A DNA stretch of 32,964 nt, taken from NCBI GenBank assembly GCA_945487035.1, contig CALYTI010000025.1, positions 1 through 32,964 of the forward strand, written 5' to 3'. This DNA is from an uncultured Bacteroidales bacterium. Its GTDB lineage: Bacteria; Bacteroidota; Bacteroidia; Bacteroidales; UBA932. The position numbers were made by a program, and so were the translations under genes. Shown in pieces: positions 1-9,100 of this stretch. Positions within the stretch are counted from its first letter, which is position 1, and each line of letters begins with the position of its first letter. The notes beneath the pieces were generated by a model, which had not been told where the DNA came from, did not search any database, and saw only the letters and a program-made list of their open reading frames with translations.

Positions 1-101
1 TGCTGCTGACTGATCATGTTTATGAGGAGGTTGACAAGGACGGTGTGCACATGGTAGTAAAGCCGGTATATGAATGGTGCACGGAAATGGCAAAAGAATA
101 A
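1..101 (+). CDS. C-terminal end of an unrecognised protein (partial)
   Basis: The frame beginning at position 3 is open from the window edge and stops with TAA at 99-101, giving 32 residues that end in VYEWCTEMAKE. The response-regulator start codon lies one base after this stop, which suggests the two were translated from one mRNA. The fragment is too short for me to recognise a family. It could be a sensor or transport partner of the response regulator, but nothing in the residues proves that. It lies left of a rearrangement junction near 139, so it may not belong next to the rest of the window. Confidence 0.5.
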   Translation, partial: LLTDHVYEEVDKDGVHMVVKPVYEWCTEMAKE

Positions 102-102
102 T

Positions 103-141
103 ATGAAAAAAGGCAAGATACTAGTAGTCGATGACAACCAT
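103..141 (+). pseudogene. Response regulator, N-terminal fragment only
   Basis: The ATG at 103 opens the peptide MKKGKILVVDDN, the hallmark first beta-strand and acidic pair of a CheY-like receiver domain, as found in Bacteroidota NtrC-type regulators. After about 12 residues the family pattern stops. The open frame continues to 423 but now reads antisense through an integrase gene, so the downstream residues are meaningless as a receiver: no phospho-acceptor Asp, no conserved Thr or Lys. The gene is therefore cut by a deletion, insertion or assembly join near position 139. Identification rests on a very short but characteristic motif. Confidence 0.55.
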
Positions 142-399
142 CGTCTGGAGGGAATTGGAGTCCAGCTGAGAAAGGATGTCCTGGACCTCCTTGGCCAGCT
201 TGTTCATTCGGAATTGCAGGTCGGGGTCCTTGATCTTTCCACTCCGGGTGACCTGCTCCTCCCGTGCGAGAAGATTGGTGGTGATGTACCGGCTGCGCCG
301 GTTGAATGTGATTCTCAGGCGGACGAAATTTGTTCCGTCTTCTTTCCAGCATTGCTCCCGAATCACTGGGGCAACGGTTACATTGTTAGCGGTACTCAT
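121..399 (-). pseudogene. Tyrosine integrase, N-terminal (arm-binding) fragment
   Basis: Read on the minus strand from the ATG at 399 this encodes MSTANNVTVAPVIREQ, then a segment with RLRITFNRRSRYITTNL and KDPDLQFRMNKLAKEVQDIL. This is the layout of the N-terminal SAM-like/arm-DNA-binding region of Bacteroidota tyrosine recombinases, in which a YLRI/LRIT strand and a 'KIxDP' stretch precede the core-binding domain. It ends at 121 after about 90 residues, with the last five coming from the fused response-regulator sequence. The core-binding and catalytic (R-H-R-Y) domains are missing, so it cannot recombine. An in-frame ATG at 429 would add ten residues; I prefer 399 because the family similarity starts just after it. 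Its position beside a tRNA gene fits an integrated-element remnant. Confidence 0.65.
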
Positions 400-410
400 A
401 GGCATCACTT

Positions 411-449
411 GAAAACATTTTGAAAACATTTTGCCTCAAGTGGCCTCAA
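411..449. repeat. Paired direct repeats upstream of the integrase fragment
   Basis: GAAAACATTTT occurs twice in tandem (411-421 and 422-432). Immediately beyond it GCCTCAA occurs twice with starts ten bases apart (433 and 443), about one helical turn. Short phased direct repeats near an integrase gene and a tRNA gene are typical arm-type or excisionase sites. The binding role is inferred only from position and spacing. Confidence 0.4.
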
Positions 450-467
450 AAACCGGTGTCTTTTGCG

Positions 468-500
468 AAAAAACCCTCCAAGCTCGAAAGGCTTAGAGGG
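468..500 (-). terminator. Intrinsic terminator downstream of tRNA-Ala
   Basis: CCCTC (474-478) pairs with GAGGG (496-500) and AAGC (480-483) pairs with GCTT (491-494), with a one-base mismatch between the two stems and a seven-base loop. Six A bases at 468-473 become a U tract on the minus strand. It lies about 35 bases past the 3' end of the minus-strand tRNA gene and would end that transcript. Confidence 0.75.
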
Positions 501-535
501 TTGTAAGTGCTTGATAATCAGTTTGTTATCCTTTG

Positions 536-608
536 TGGAGCATAGGAGAATCGAACTCCTGACCTTTTGAATGCCATTCAAACGCTCTACCAACTGAGCT
601 AATACCCC
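536..608 (-). tRNA. tRNA-Ala (anticodon GGC)
   Basis: On the minus strand a full cloverleaf can be drawn. The acceptor stem GGGGTAT pairs with ATGCTCC (with two G-U pairs), the D arm is GCTC-AGTTGGTA-GAGC, the anticodon stem TTTGA/TCAAA encloses the loop ATGGCAT with anticodon GGC, and the T arm AGGAG-TTCGATT-CTCCT follows. The discriminator is A at 536; CCA is not encoded. GGC reads alanine GCC/GCU codons. An integrase remnant lies past its 3' side, as expected if the tRNA end served as attachment site. Confidence 0.93.
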
Positions 609-618
609 TTTGAGGATG

Positions 619-649
619 CAAATATAATATAATTTGTTATATTTGTCAA
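619..649 (-). promoter_or_regulatory. Promoter for tRNA-Ala
   Basis: On the minus strand a TATATTTG box (626 to 619) matches the Bacteroidota -7 consensus TAnnTTTG and ends ten bases before the tRNA 5' end. TTG of ATTGACA (649 to 647) lies about 20 bases upstream as the -33 element. Confidence 0.6.
638..645 (+). promoter_or_regulatory. Candidate -7 box for glsA
   Basis: TATATTTG on the plus strand, 28 bases before the glsA ATG, fits the TAnnTTTG consensus. No TTTG is seen at the standard 19-base spacing; the nearest (609-612) is 25 bases upstream. The box overlaps the -33 region of the divergent tRNA promoter. Confidence 0.4.
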
Positions 650-673
650 TGCACACAAGAGCTATTGGTAGAA

Positions 674-1597
674 ATGTTGAAGGAAATCGATTACCAGCAG
701 ATACTGGAAGGCATATATCAGGACATTAAAGTCTATTCTACGGAAGGTAAACAGGCAGATTACATCCCGGCTCTGGCCCGTGTAAATCCGGAGCAGTTCG
801 GGATGTGTCTCAGGCTCACCAACGGCAGGGAATTTACCGTCGAAGATGCCGATACGCGTTTTTCTATCCAGAGTATCTCCAAAGTTTTCGCGCTTGCGAT
901 GGCAATGTCCCTGAAAGGGGAGTCCATTTGGGAAAGAGTCGGCAAGGAGCCTTCAGGCACTGCTTTCAACTCTCTGGTGCAGCTGGAATTCGAAAAGGGC
1001 TTCCCGAGAAATCCCTTCATCAATGCCGGTGCCATAGTCATTGCGGATGTCCTTATGTCAGAGCTGACGGATGCCGGCACGACTTTCCTGGATTTCGTAA
1101 GGGACATCAGCGGCAACAAAACCATCACATACGATAGGGAAGTTGCCCGCTCAGAGCGTGAATACGGCTTTCTCAATGCTGCAATAGCCAATCTGCTCAA
1201 ATCCCACGGAAGGATAGTGAACGACCTTGAGGAAGTGCTAGCTTTTTATTTCCGTATGTGTTCTGTCACAATGAGTTGCCGTGACCTTGCGCGCGCATTT
1301 CTCGCTTTCACCAATGTTGAGCCGTTCAATTACTGCGGCTTTCCTCTGACTTCTTCCCAAATCAAACGCCTGAATGCGGTGATGCAGACCTGCGGCTTCT
1401 ATGACGAAGCGGGAGAGTTCTCATATCTTGTCGGACTGCCGGGCAAGAGCGGCGTAGGCGGAGGAATAGCTGCCGTGTGTCCCGGAAGATATGCCGTTGC
1501 AGTTTGGAGCCCGAGACTCAACCCCAAGGGCAATTCGGTAATGGGAATGAAGGCACTCGAACTGCTCACCACCCGTACCGAAGAATCAATTTTTTAA
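674..1597 (+). CDS. glsA: Glutaminase
   Basis: Encodes a 307-residue glutaminase that hydrolyses L-glutamine to glutamate and ammonia in the cytoplasm; the family is normally 300-310 residues, so it is full length. It belongs to the serine-dependent beta-lactamase-like fold: FSIQSISKVF holds the SxxK catalytic pair, NPFINAGAI is the substrate-binding stretch, and GLPGKSGVGGGI near the C terminus is the conserved glycine-rich motif. I start at ATG 674; a TTG at 665 is in frame but adds only three residues without similarity. Only 15 bases separate it from the next gene, so the two may be co-transcribed. In some bacteria glutaminase supports acid tolerance by releasing ammonia, but no gadB or transporter partner is seen here. 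Confidence 0.95.
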   Translation: MLKEIDYQQILEGIYQDIKVYSTEGKQADYIPALARVNPEQFGMCLRLTNGREFTVEDADTRFSIQSISKVFALAMAMSLKGESIWERVGKEPSGTAFNSLVQLEFEKGFPRNPFINAGAIVIADVLMSELTDAGTTFLDFVRDISGNKTITYDREVARSEREYGFLNAAIANLLKSHGRIVNDLEEVLAFYFRMCSVTMSCRDLARAFLAFTNVEPFNYCGFPLTSSQIKRLNAVMQTCGFYDEAGEFSYLVGLPGKSGVGGGIAAVCPGRYAVAVWSPRLNPKGNSVMGMKALELLTTRTEESIF

Positions 1598-1612
1598 TCT
1601 TCCCCAAACAGT

Positions 1613-4552
1613 ATGAAACTCCGAAGACTCCTCTCTTGCATCCTTGCGTCCGCATACGCTCTCTGTGCATCTGCACAGACCTATCTTGTGGATAAATTCA
1701 CCCCGGTGGAAAAGAGCAAATATCCTGCTGTTTTCCGGACTTACACAAGTGCGGACAGAGAGTTTGAAATTTCCTCCCAAAGCATAGGACGGGGTTTCAC
1801 ACTACAGACCCAAAGTGCGGTAGTCAATGAACCGCCCACTCAGGCGTATGCCGTATTTGATGTGGGAGGCAAGTTTGAGAAAATCAGTTTCGTCATAGGT
1901 CCGAGTTATTACAACCGCAGTCGTAACGAGGATGCGATTGCAACCATCAAGGCAGACGGCAATATCATCTTCGATGAGGTAATATTCGGCTGGCACGCTC
2001 CACGCGAGGTAGTGCTTGATATCAGTGGCGTGAAACAACTTCGTTTCGCCATACCTGCGGGCACAATGGAATGCGGCTTCGGCAATGTCAGGCTGTGGAA
2101 GGCCGGAGAATCTTTTAAGCCTACCCGGTTCGCGGGTGTTCCGGACAGGAGCATAAGCATCCCTGATGACTTGAAGCCGTACCTTGCTCAAGGACCAATC
2201 TGTACAATAGGAAAGGCCAAAGTGGAGAATGTCAAAAATGTTGATGTGGCTACCTCGAACAGGCACAAATTCACAAGCGGAATGATGTATGCCACCAATC
2301 AGCAGCTCATAGGCAAATTCTGCGGATATACCTATTTCTGGCTTCAGGAGAAATACGACAAGCTCGCCTTCGTGCTCGGTGTGCAGGACAGCAAGAGCAC
2401 TCAGGCAAGCGGATGGATAAGCATTATGGCCGACGGCAAAACCATATACGAAAAACTCCTTAAGCAGGGTGACCTTGCGGAGCAGGTTGTCATCGATATT
2501 GCCGGTGTCAATGTGCTTTCCATACACAGCGAACTGAGGGACTGCGCTTTCCTCGGAGGAATGAACATACTTCTGGGAGATATCAAAGCCTACAGGAAAG
2601 GGGATACGGGCATTCCGGCTCCGGGCCTTATGGATTATTCGGCTCAGGAACTGTCCAAACTCCCTGATGTCTGCAAAATGTGCTCTTCGATGAAGCCTTA
2701 CTCCTATGGCGGTGTCGCCGATATACGGACTGCATATTTCTCGGGAGAGTCATCGCACTACACCTTCTCTATGGGAGGAGAAAAGTTTACAGAGGGCTTT
2801 GTGCTTGCTACCGGAAATACCCTGTTTGGAGACAATATCAGCGCATATCTGCGCTTCGATATGGGCGGACAGTACGACTACATCTCCTTCAAGGCGGGAG
2901 CTCTGAGCAAGAACCACGTCATTGACGATGACCTCATCAGAATATACGCTGACGACGAACTGGTGCTGGAGACAAGGATTTACTCCATGTTGCCGAACCA
3001 GTATTTCGAAGTACCGATTAAGAAGTGCCGCATACTGACCTTCGCCAAACCGGGTACGGGAAAGGACAAACAGATTTATACCGGAATCGGAGATTTGATT
3101 ATGTACAGGGGCGAACCGGTCCAGAACCAGCTGTTTGTGCATGCAAAGCCAGAATGCCCCGAGCAGGCCGACCTTATTGATCTCTGCGGCAAGCCGTATT
3201 TCCACTTCGTGGGAAGGTATCTGAGCGACCTGACCAATTTCGACTTCGAGGACTGCTTTATGGACGGAAGCACCATCAAGCGCTCCTTCAAGATGGCGGA
3301 CGGAAGCGAGGTGTACAAGGGCATAATGCTGGAAAGCAACAAGCCGCTCGGCCTTGAGAATGTCAACCTTACCGATGTGCTCTATATGGTAATGCTCGGT
3401 GCCGGCGGTGCAATATCTTCAAGCAACCTCTCAGCTCTTACCGGAGTGACGGCAGGTGCGGGAATGGCCGGCGGAATGGCGGCTATGCGCCTTGTCAGCG
3501 ATGATGGAGGCCAGGCTTCTGCAGCGGCCTTCAATATCTATGGAGAATATGAAAGCCTTACTTTCACCATAGCAGTGAAGAGCGTATTCCGCGATACTGA
3601 CATTTTCGGCGCTTCGCCCAGCGAAAGGCAGGAGAAGTTCCACGTCTTTGCGGACCAGAGGCCGGTGGGGGAATTCATGCTCAGCGATACGATGAAGCCT
3701 ATGACAGTGACCGTGCCTCTCAACAAGGCAAATCACATAATGTTCTGGATGGACTACTCAGGAGCGCGTTCAAGCCAGTATGTGATTTACGATATGAAGC
3801 TTGACAAGAAGAAACTGCCTTATACCCAGACCAATCTGCACAACGAGGATGTCTCGAAGCCGGGTTCGTACAAGGTTGAATCGGCCCTGGAGAGTGCGCA
3901 GAGGGAAAAGCAGGAAGCCGCCAAGGCAACAAAGGAGGCAAGGCGGAACCGTAGCCGCAGCAAGGAGAAACAGCCTGTCGTTTGGGAGCGTCCGCGCTAC
4001 TGCAGTGATGAGAGTGTCAGAACTTTCCTCAATGACGTCAGTACCATATGGGAAGACAATGAGAAGCTTAAGAAGAATTATCAGCTTGAGTTCAAGATAT
4101 CCGAGACCTGGGTGCAGGCACTCGACGGTTCGGTATTCAAATGTGTAAGTTACCTGGATGTAAATGGAAGGAGATTGAATACCAATGATTTGCAAAGGGA
4201 ACTTCTAGAAGCAATCGAGGTTGCGAAAAACATCAGAATCAATGCGGGCATTGCCAAGATAGGCATCCCGGCAGCAAGTATGGCGGCTGCTACACTCCCT
4301 GTGCTTGAAGATATAGTCTATTATACCAAGACAATCAAGTTGGGAAATGATGCCCTGAACCAGTGCGTCAAGGAAGCTGAGACTGTGCAGAAAGCAAAGG
4401 AAATCCAGCTGGAGATGCTGCAGAACTATATCAAAACCGCTGTCAATGTGGGAGTATTCAAGAGCACGGCAACGGTGATGATACTTGTTCCTTCTGAGGG
4501 GGAACAGGCGCCGGCCTGGATGCAAAGCCTTGAGTCGTATGATTTTCACTGA
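1613..4552 (+). CDS. Large exported protein with four NPCBM-like repeats
   Basis: Encodes 979 residues with a Sec signal peptide (KLRRLLSCILASAYALCASA, then cleavage near A21). I see four divergent copies of one beta-sandwich unit, at about residues 28-165, 205-330, 378-503 and 560-735. Each has a 'D-GG-Y--ISF--G' strand, an 'I-ADG--I-E' strand and a terminal 'G---L--GE' strand, for example FDVGGKFEKISFVIG and RFDMGGQYDYISFKAG. This is the pattern of NPCBM/galactose-binding-like modules, which usually bind glycans. The fourth copy is interrupted at about 590-635 by a Gly/Ala-rich hydrophobic stretch (GVTAGAGMAGGMAAM). A basic, charged linker follows at 760-787, then a 190-residue C-terminal region without recognised similarity. 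No catalytic domain is visible. I infer a periplasmic or surface binding role; the exact family is unrecognised. Confidence 0.7.
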   Translation: MKLRRLLSCILASAYALCASAQTYLVDKFTPVEKSKYPAVFRTYTSADREFEISSQSIGRGFTLQTQSAVVNEPPTQAYAVFDVGGKFEKISFVIGPSYYNRSRNEDAIATIKADGNIIFDEVIFGWHAPREVVLDISGVKQLRFAIPAGTMECGFGNVRLWKAGESFKPTRFAGVPDRSISIPDDLKPYLAQGPICTIGKAKVENVKNVDVATSNRHKFTSGMMYATNQQLIGKFCGYTYFWLQEKYDKLAFVLGVQDSKSTQASGWISIMADGKTIYEKLLKQGDLAEQVVIDIAGVNVLSIHSELRDCAFLGGMNILLGDIKAYRKGDTGIPAPGLMDYSAQELSKLPDVCKMCSSMKPYSYGGVADIRTAYFSGESSHYTFSMGGEKFTEGFVLATGNTLFGDNISAYLRFDMGGQYDYISFKAGALSKNHVIDDDLIRIYADDELVLETRIYSMLPNQYFEVPIKKCRILTFAKPGTGKDKQIYTGIGDLIMYRGEPVQNQLFVHAKPECPEQADLIDLCGKPYFHFVGRYLSDLTNFDFEDCFMDGSTIKRSFKMADGSEVYKGIMLESNKPLGLENVNLTDVLYMVMLGAGGAISSSNLSALTGVTAGAGMAGGMAAMRLVSDDGGQASAAAFNIYGEYESLTFTIAVKSVFRDTDIFGASPSERQEKFHVFADQRPVGEFMLSDTMKPMTVTVPLNKANHIMFWMDYSGARSSQYVIYDMKLDKKKLPYTQTNLHNEDVSKPGSYKVESALESAQREKQEAAKATKEARRNRSRSKEKQPVVWERPRYCSDESVRTFLNDVSTIWEDNEKLKKNYQLEFKISETWVQALDGSVFKCVSYLDVNGRRLNTNDLQRELLEAIEVAKNIRINAGIAKIGIPAASMAAATLPVLEDIVYYTKTIKLGNDALNQCVKEAETVQKAKEIQLEMLQNYIKTAVNVGVFKSTATVMILVPSEGEQAPAWMQSLESYDFH

Positions 4553-4602
4553 CAGGCGGTCGGGTTCAAAATTTGCAGTGTATTATAGTAAAGAAGTTCA
4601 AT

Positions 4603-5142
4603 ATGAAAAAGTTTGGTTTGAAAGTGGCGCTGGGCCTTTCTCTTGCGCCGGTTATGTTTTCTTCCTGCGAGAAGGAAGGTGCAGAACTCTATGAGGGGTT
4701 CTACAGCTATAAGCTCAGCGGCAGCGTTACCGTTGATAAAGTCCTGATAGAGACTGTCGATATTCCGGATTCTGAGCCGTCAGAACCTGCAGAGCCGGTA
4801 GAAGCCACACTCCCTCTGATTTCTGAAAGCGGCCAGATGAATGTGCTCAAAAAGGGGGCAGACTCATTAATCATAACAATGAATGCCATTGGAGGCGATG
4901 TCTTGGTCATAGATGCTTGCGTCAAAGGCAATGATTTGGAAATCAGCGAGTTCTCGAGAATTGTCAAGGTAGAGGACGGCAGCCGTACCGTCAGTCTCAA
5001 CTGCACCGGATCAGGCAGTGGAAAGAAATATGATGATGTGATAATAATGGATTTGAGCTATCTGGGAGATGGCTCTTCTACCTTGTATGACTACACCATA
5101 AAGTCTTCTTCCGTCAAATGCGTAGCTAAAGTCAACAAGTGA
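4603..5142 (+). CDS. Small lipoprotein, unknown function
   Basis: Encodes 179 residues beginning MKKFGLKVALGLSLAPVMFS followed by SCEKE, a type II signal peptide with a lipobox ending at Cys. The mature chain has an acidic, Pro-rich stretch (PDSEPSEPAEPVEATLP) and then alternating beta-strand-like sequence. I do not recognise a domain. The ATG at 4603 is chosen because it places the hydrophobic segment correctly; a TTG at 4573 is also in frame. Its stop codon overlaps the start of the RND adaptor by one base, so it is translationally linked to the pump genes and may be an accessory part or a product handled with them. Confidence 0.75.
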   Translation: MKKFGLKVALGLSLAPVMFSSCEKEGAELYEGFYSYKLSGSVTVDKVLIETVDIPDSEPSEPAEPVEATLPLISESGQMNVLKKGADSLIITMNAIGGDVLVIDACVKGNDLEISEFSRIVKVEDGSRTVSLNCTGSGSGKKYDDVIIMDLSYLGDGSSTLYDYTIKSSSVKCVAKVNK

Positions 5143-6167
5143 TGAAAAACAGTCTTATCCCTGCCATATTGCTTGCCGCAATGGCTATTTCCTGCAAGGG
5201 GGACAACTCGAAGACGGCCGCTCCCAAAGACCCTGTGAAGGTTAAGGTAATCAGGGTAGAAAAACAGGCTGCCCAATCAAACAAGACTTATGTCGGTCGT
5301 GTTGAGAGTGCAACCGATATCAATATAAGCAGTCCTTTTTCTGCAAAACTTGTGTCAATCAAAGTAAAACCCGGACAAAAAGTCAAGAAGGGCGACATTT
5401 TGGCGGAACTTTATTCGGAGCACATCGAAACTATGTTTACATCCGCGCAGGCCACTGTAAACCAGGCTCAGGATGCATACGACCGTCTTCTCAAAGTAAA
5501 GGACAACGGAAGCGTCTCCGAACTGAAGATGGTGGAAGTTCAAACTCAGCTCAGCAAGGCCCAGGCTGCTCTGCGATCTGCCACAAAATCCAAAGAAGAC
5601 TGTATCATCAAAGCTCCGATGAACGGGACTGTTGGGGAAATCAAGGCGAAAATAGGAGAGGACCTTTCTGCTATGCAGCAGATATTCAGATTGATAGATT
5701 TGGAGCGTCTGGAAATCTCAATAGATGTTCCTGAGATGGAACTAAGCCTGTATGGCAAAGGCAGTGAAGCTCTCGTGTGTGTGCCGGCATTGGGTGAGGA
5801 TACGCTCTATGCTAAACTGATTGAGAAAGGAGTCAGTTCTTCAGTTTTGGGCCACAGTTACAAATGCAAGCTTTCACTCAATTCCTGCCCGGAAGACTTG
5901 CGCCCGGGAATGATAGCCAAGGTCAGCTTCTGCAAAGAAGAGCAGGAAGCAGTGGTTATACCAAGCTCGGTAGTCAGGAGGGATGGACAGGGCACTTATC
6001 TTTGGCTTGTCGATGACGACCTCACAGTGCGGAAAGGCAGAATCGTGACAGGAGATTTCAGCGGCAGCGGAGTAATAGTCGAAAGCGGGCTGCAGGTTGG
6101 AGACAGGGTTGTCTGTGAGGGAATGTCCAAAATCAGCACCGGTATGCGCGTGAGCATAACAGAATAG
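5142..6167 (+). CDS. RND efflux periplasmic adaptor (membrane fusion protein)
   Basis: Encodes a 341-residue adaptor that bridges an inner-membrane RND pump to an outer-membrane channel. The N terminus is a lipoprotein signal (LLAAMAISCKG, Cys acylated). VGRVESATDINISSPFSAKL and VKPGQKVKKGDILAEL form the first half of the lipoyl domain, a coiled coil runs at about 95-145 (AQATVNQAQDAYDRL and following), and IIKAPMNGTVGEIKAKIGE closes the lipoyl domain. A beta-barrel (LEISIDVPEMELSLYGKG) and a membrane-proximal domain (VIPSSVVRRDGQGTYLWLVD) follow. It is followed four bases later by the permease. An in-frame GTG at 5139 precedes the chosen ATG. Confidence 0.93.
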   Translation: MKNSLIPAILLAAMAISCKGDNSKTAAPKDPVKVKVIRVEKQAAQSNKTYVGRVESATDINISSPFSAKLVSIKVKPGQKVKKGDILAELYSEHIETMFTSAQATVNQAQDAYDRLLKVKDNGSVSELKMVEVQTQLSKAQAALRSATKSKEDCIIKAPMNGTVGEIKAKIGEDLSAMQQIFRLIDLERLEISIDVPEMELSLYGKGSEALVCVPALGEDTLYAKLIEKGVSSSVLGHSYKCKLSLNSCPEDLRPGMIAKVSFCKEEQEAVVIPSSVVRRDGQGTYLWLVDDDLTVRKGRIVTGDFSGSGVIVESGLQVGDRVVCEGMSKISTGMRVSITE

Positions 6168-6171
6168 CACT

Positions 6172-9100
6172 ATGCCGAAACAAGGATTCACATCACGCAC
6201 CGTTATGGGTGCGATGAAATACAAGAATATAGTCCTGTTCTTCCTCACGGTACTCATCGTTATGGGTGCATACGGCCTTATGACTATGAACAAGGACGAA
6301 TTCCCTACCTTCGAAATCAAACAAGGCCTCATCGCTGTGGCATATCCCGGAGCGGATGTGGACCAAATGGTGGAAGAAGTGGCGAAGCCGATGGAGAAAA
6401 AGCTTTTCTCCATGCAGGAAATCATCCGCGAAAGCACCAGAGTAGTCTGCAAGGACGGTATGTGCTATATATATGTGGATGTTAACGTCCCAGCTGCCAA
6501 AAAGACCGAAACCTGGTCCAAAATCAGGCTGGAATTGGACGGATACAAGGCACAGTTGCCTCCCGGTGTGCTGGCGATAGTTGTTCTTGATGACTTTTCG
6601 GACCTCACTTCGGTGCTTATAGCTTTGGAGTCTGAGGATAAGGGGTATGATGAGCTCCAGGGATATGCTGACAGGCTCACCGAGATGCTCCAGGATATTC
6701 CCCAGCTTGCCAGTGTCAAGCTGCTGGGAGAACAGAGTGAAGAGATAGCGGTCAATGTGGATATGGAGCGTCTTGCGGCTTATGGCATTTCGCCATCTGC
6801 GCTGATGATGCAATATGCCAGCGCTGACATTCAGCTTCTTGGAGGCAGTCTTTCTACGGATAGGGGAAGCACCCCGGTACATATGCAGAGAAGCATAGGC
6901 AGCGAGAAAGAATTGGGGGAGAAAGTCATATACACCTCAAGAGAAGGGGAGAGCCTGAGGCTCAAGGATATAGCGACCATTGAGAGACGATACAAGGACC
7001 CTTCTGCAATCGTTACTTTCAACGGACACGACGCTTTGGTGCTTTCCATAAGTATGCGCCCGGACAACAATATCGTCTCATTCGGCAAAGATGTGGACAA
7101 GGTGCTTGCCGCTTTCGAGATGGACTTGCCGGACAGCGTCACCATTACACGTATCACCGACCAGCCTGCGGTTGTGGGCAATTCCGTATGGTCGTTCCTT
7201 CGCGACCTGCTCATTTCAATGCTTGTGGTAATATTGGTGATGATATTGCTCTTCCCAATAAAGAGCGCCCTCATTGCCTCCTCAGGGGTGCCTGTATGTA
7301 CTGCTGTGGCCTTGGCGCTGATGTATCTGTGCGGCATTACGCTCAATACCGTTTCGCTTGCTGCGCTGATTGTGGTGCTCGGTATGATAGTGGATGACTC
7401 AATCATCACTATGGACGGCTATATGGACAAGCTCGGACGGGGGATGCCCCGAATCGAAGCCGCCTGTGCAAGTGCCCAGGAACTCTTCCCGCCTATGTTT
7501 ATGGCAACCGTAGCGATAAGCGCTATGTTCTTCCCTATGCTGGGCATTATCAGCGGATATCTGGGAGACTTCATCCAGACCTTCCCCTGGGTGATTACTT
7601 TCGCTCTGATGGCTTCGCTCGCCTATGCGATTCTGGTCGTGCCTTCGCTCGAAACCCGTTTCATCCGCAGCGCCCGTCAGGAGAAGGAAACCATCATAAC
7701 CAAATTCCAGAATAAGCTGTTTGCCGGCTTGAACGGTGCTTATGAGAAGTTGCAGAACTTCTGCTTCAAGATTCCGAGACTCACAATACTGATGGGCGTG
7801 GGCATAGTTGCCCTTGGTCTTCTTATGTTTTCAAAGACCAATATCCAGCTTATGCCTATGGCAAACAGGCCACTTTTCGCGGTTGAGATTTATCTGCCGC
7901 CGGAATCAACTCTGGATCAAACCAGGGCCGTTGCAGATTCTCTAAGCCGTATGCTCCGCGCTGACAGCAGAATCAGCAATGTCACTGAGTTCATAGGCAG
8001 CGGCACTCCGCGCTTCCACGCAACCTACAATCCGATTCTTCCGGGTCCGAATGTTGCCCAACTGGTTGTGAATACCACTTCCAACAAGGCTACAGGAGCC
8101 TGCCTGCGTGAGATGGAAGACAAATACGAGCATTATTTCACAAATGCCAAAATCCATTTCAAACAGATGGATTATCAGGGAGTTGCCTGCCCTGTCGAGC
8201 TTAAGGTGATAGGGGAGGACTACGATGCGGTATGCAGTGTGGCTGATTCCCTGAAGTCCTTTATGTCCGGTTTGGATATGATTAAATGGGTGCACTCCGA
8301 TACGGACAATCTTCTTCCCGGAATCGCCATTCAAATGGATGAGGACCAGGCTGCGCAAGTTGGGGTCAACCGTGCGATGATGAATGTCTATCTGAGCGGA
8401 AGTCTTTCAGGAAGTCCGATTGCGACCCTTCGCGAAGACGGCAAGGAGTTGCCTGTAAGACTGTATTCCAACCAGCTTTCTGACGGTGCGTCCTATGAGG
8501 CGATAGCCAACACTCTGGTGCCGAGCGCAGTACCGGGACTTATGGTGCCGCTCCGTCAGGTGGCAGACATCCGGCCTGAGTGGGCTCCGGAGCAGATTTG
8601 CCGTTGCGCAGGAGAGCAGGTAGTGTATGTAGGTGCGGATATGAAATACGGTATGAGCCAGCCGCTCGCAACAAAGGCGCTCAAGAAATATCTTGCCGGA
8701 ACTCAGTTGCCTGATGGTGTGAGAGTCGAATTCGGGGGCTTGAACAGCGTAAACAAAAGTGTAGGTCCGGAAATAGCCCTTTCCTTCCTTGCGGCTGTTT
8801 TCATTCTCTTTGTTTTCCTGCTCTTCCATTTCAAGAAGATATCGCTTGCAATACTTACCATTGTGCTCAGCACCCTCTGCCTGTTCGGTGCTTTCTTCGG
8901 CTTGTGGGTATTTGACCTGGATTTCTCCATGACTGCCGTACTTGGACTTATTTCCCTTGTGGGAATCATTGTGCGGAACGGTATCATAATGTTCGAATAT
9001 GCGGAGGAACTGCACTATCAGAAGGGCTACTCCATAGAGGAAGCTGCCCGTGAGGCCGGGAAACGCAGGATGAGACCTATTTTCCTCACATCCTGCACCA

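Noticed and set aside
20..423. Overlapping frames on both strands at the left end
   Set aside because: Only the integrase fragment and the short response-regulator start show family patterns; the other frames are out-of-phase reads of these.
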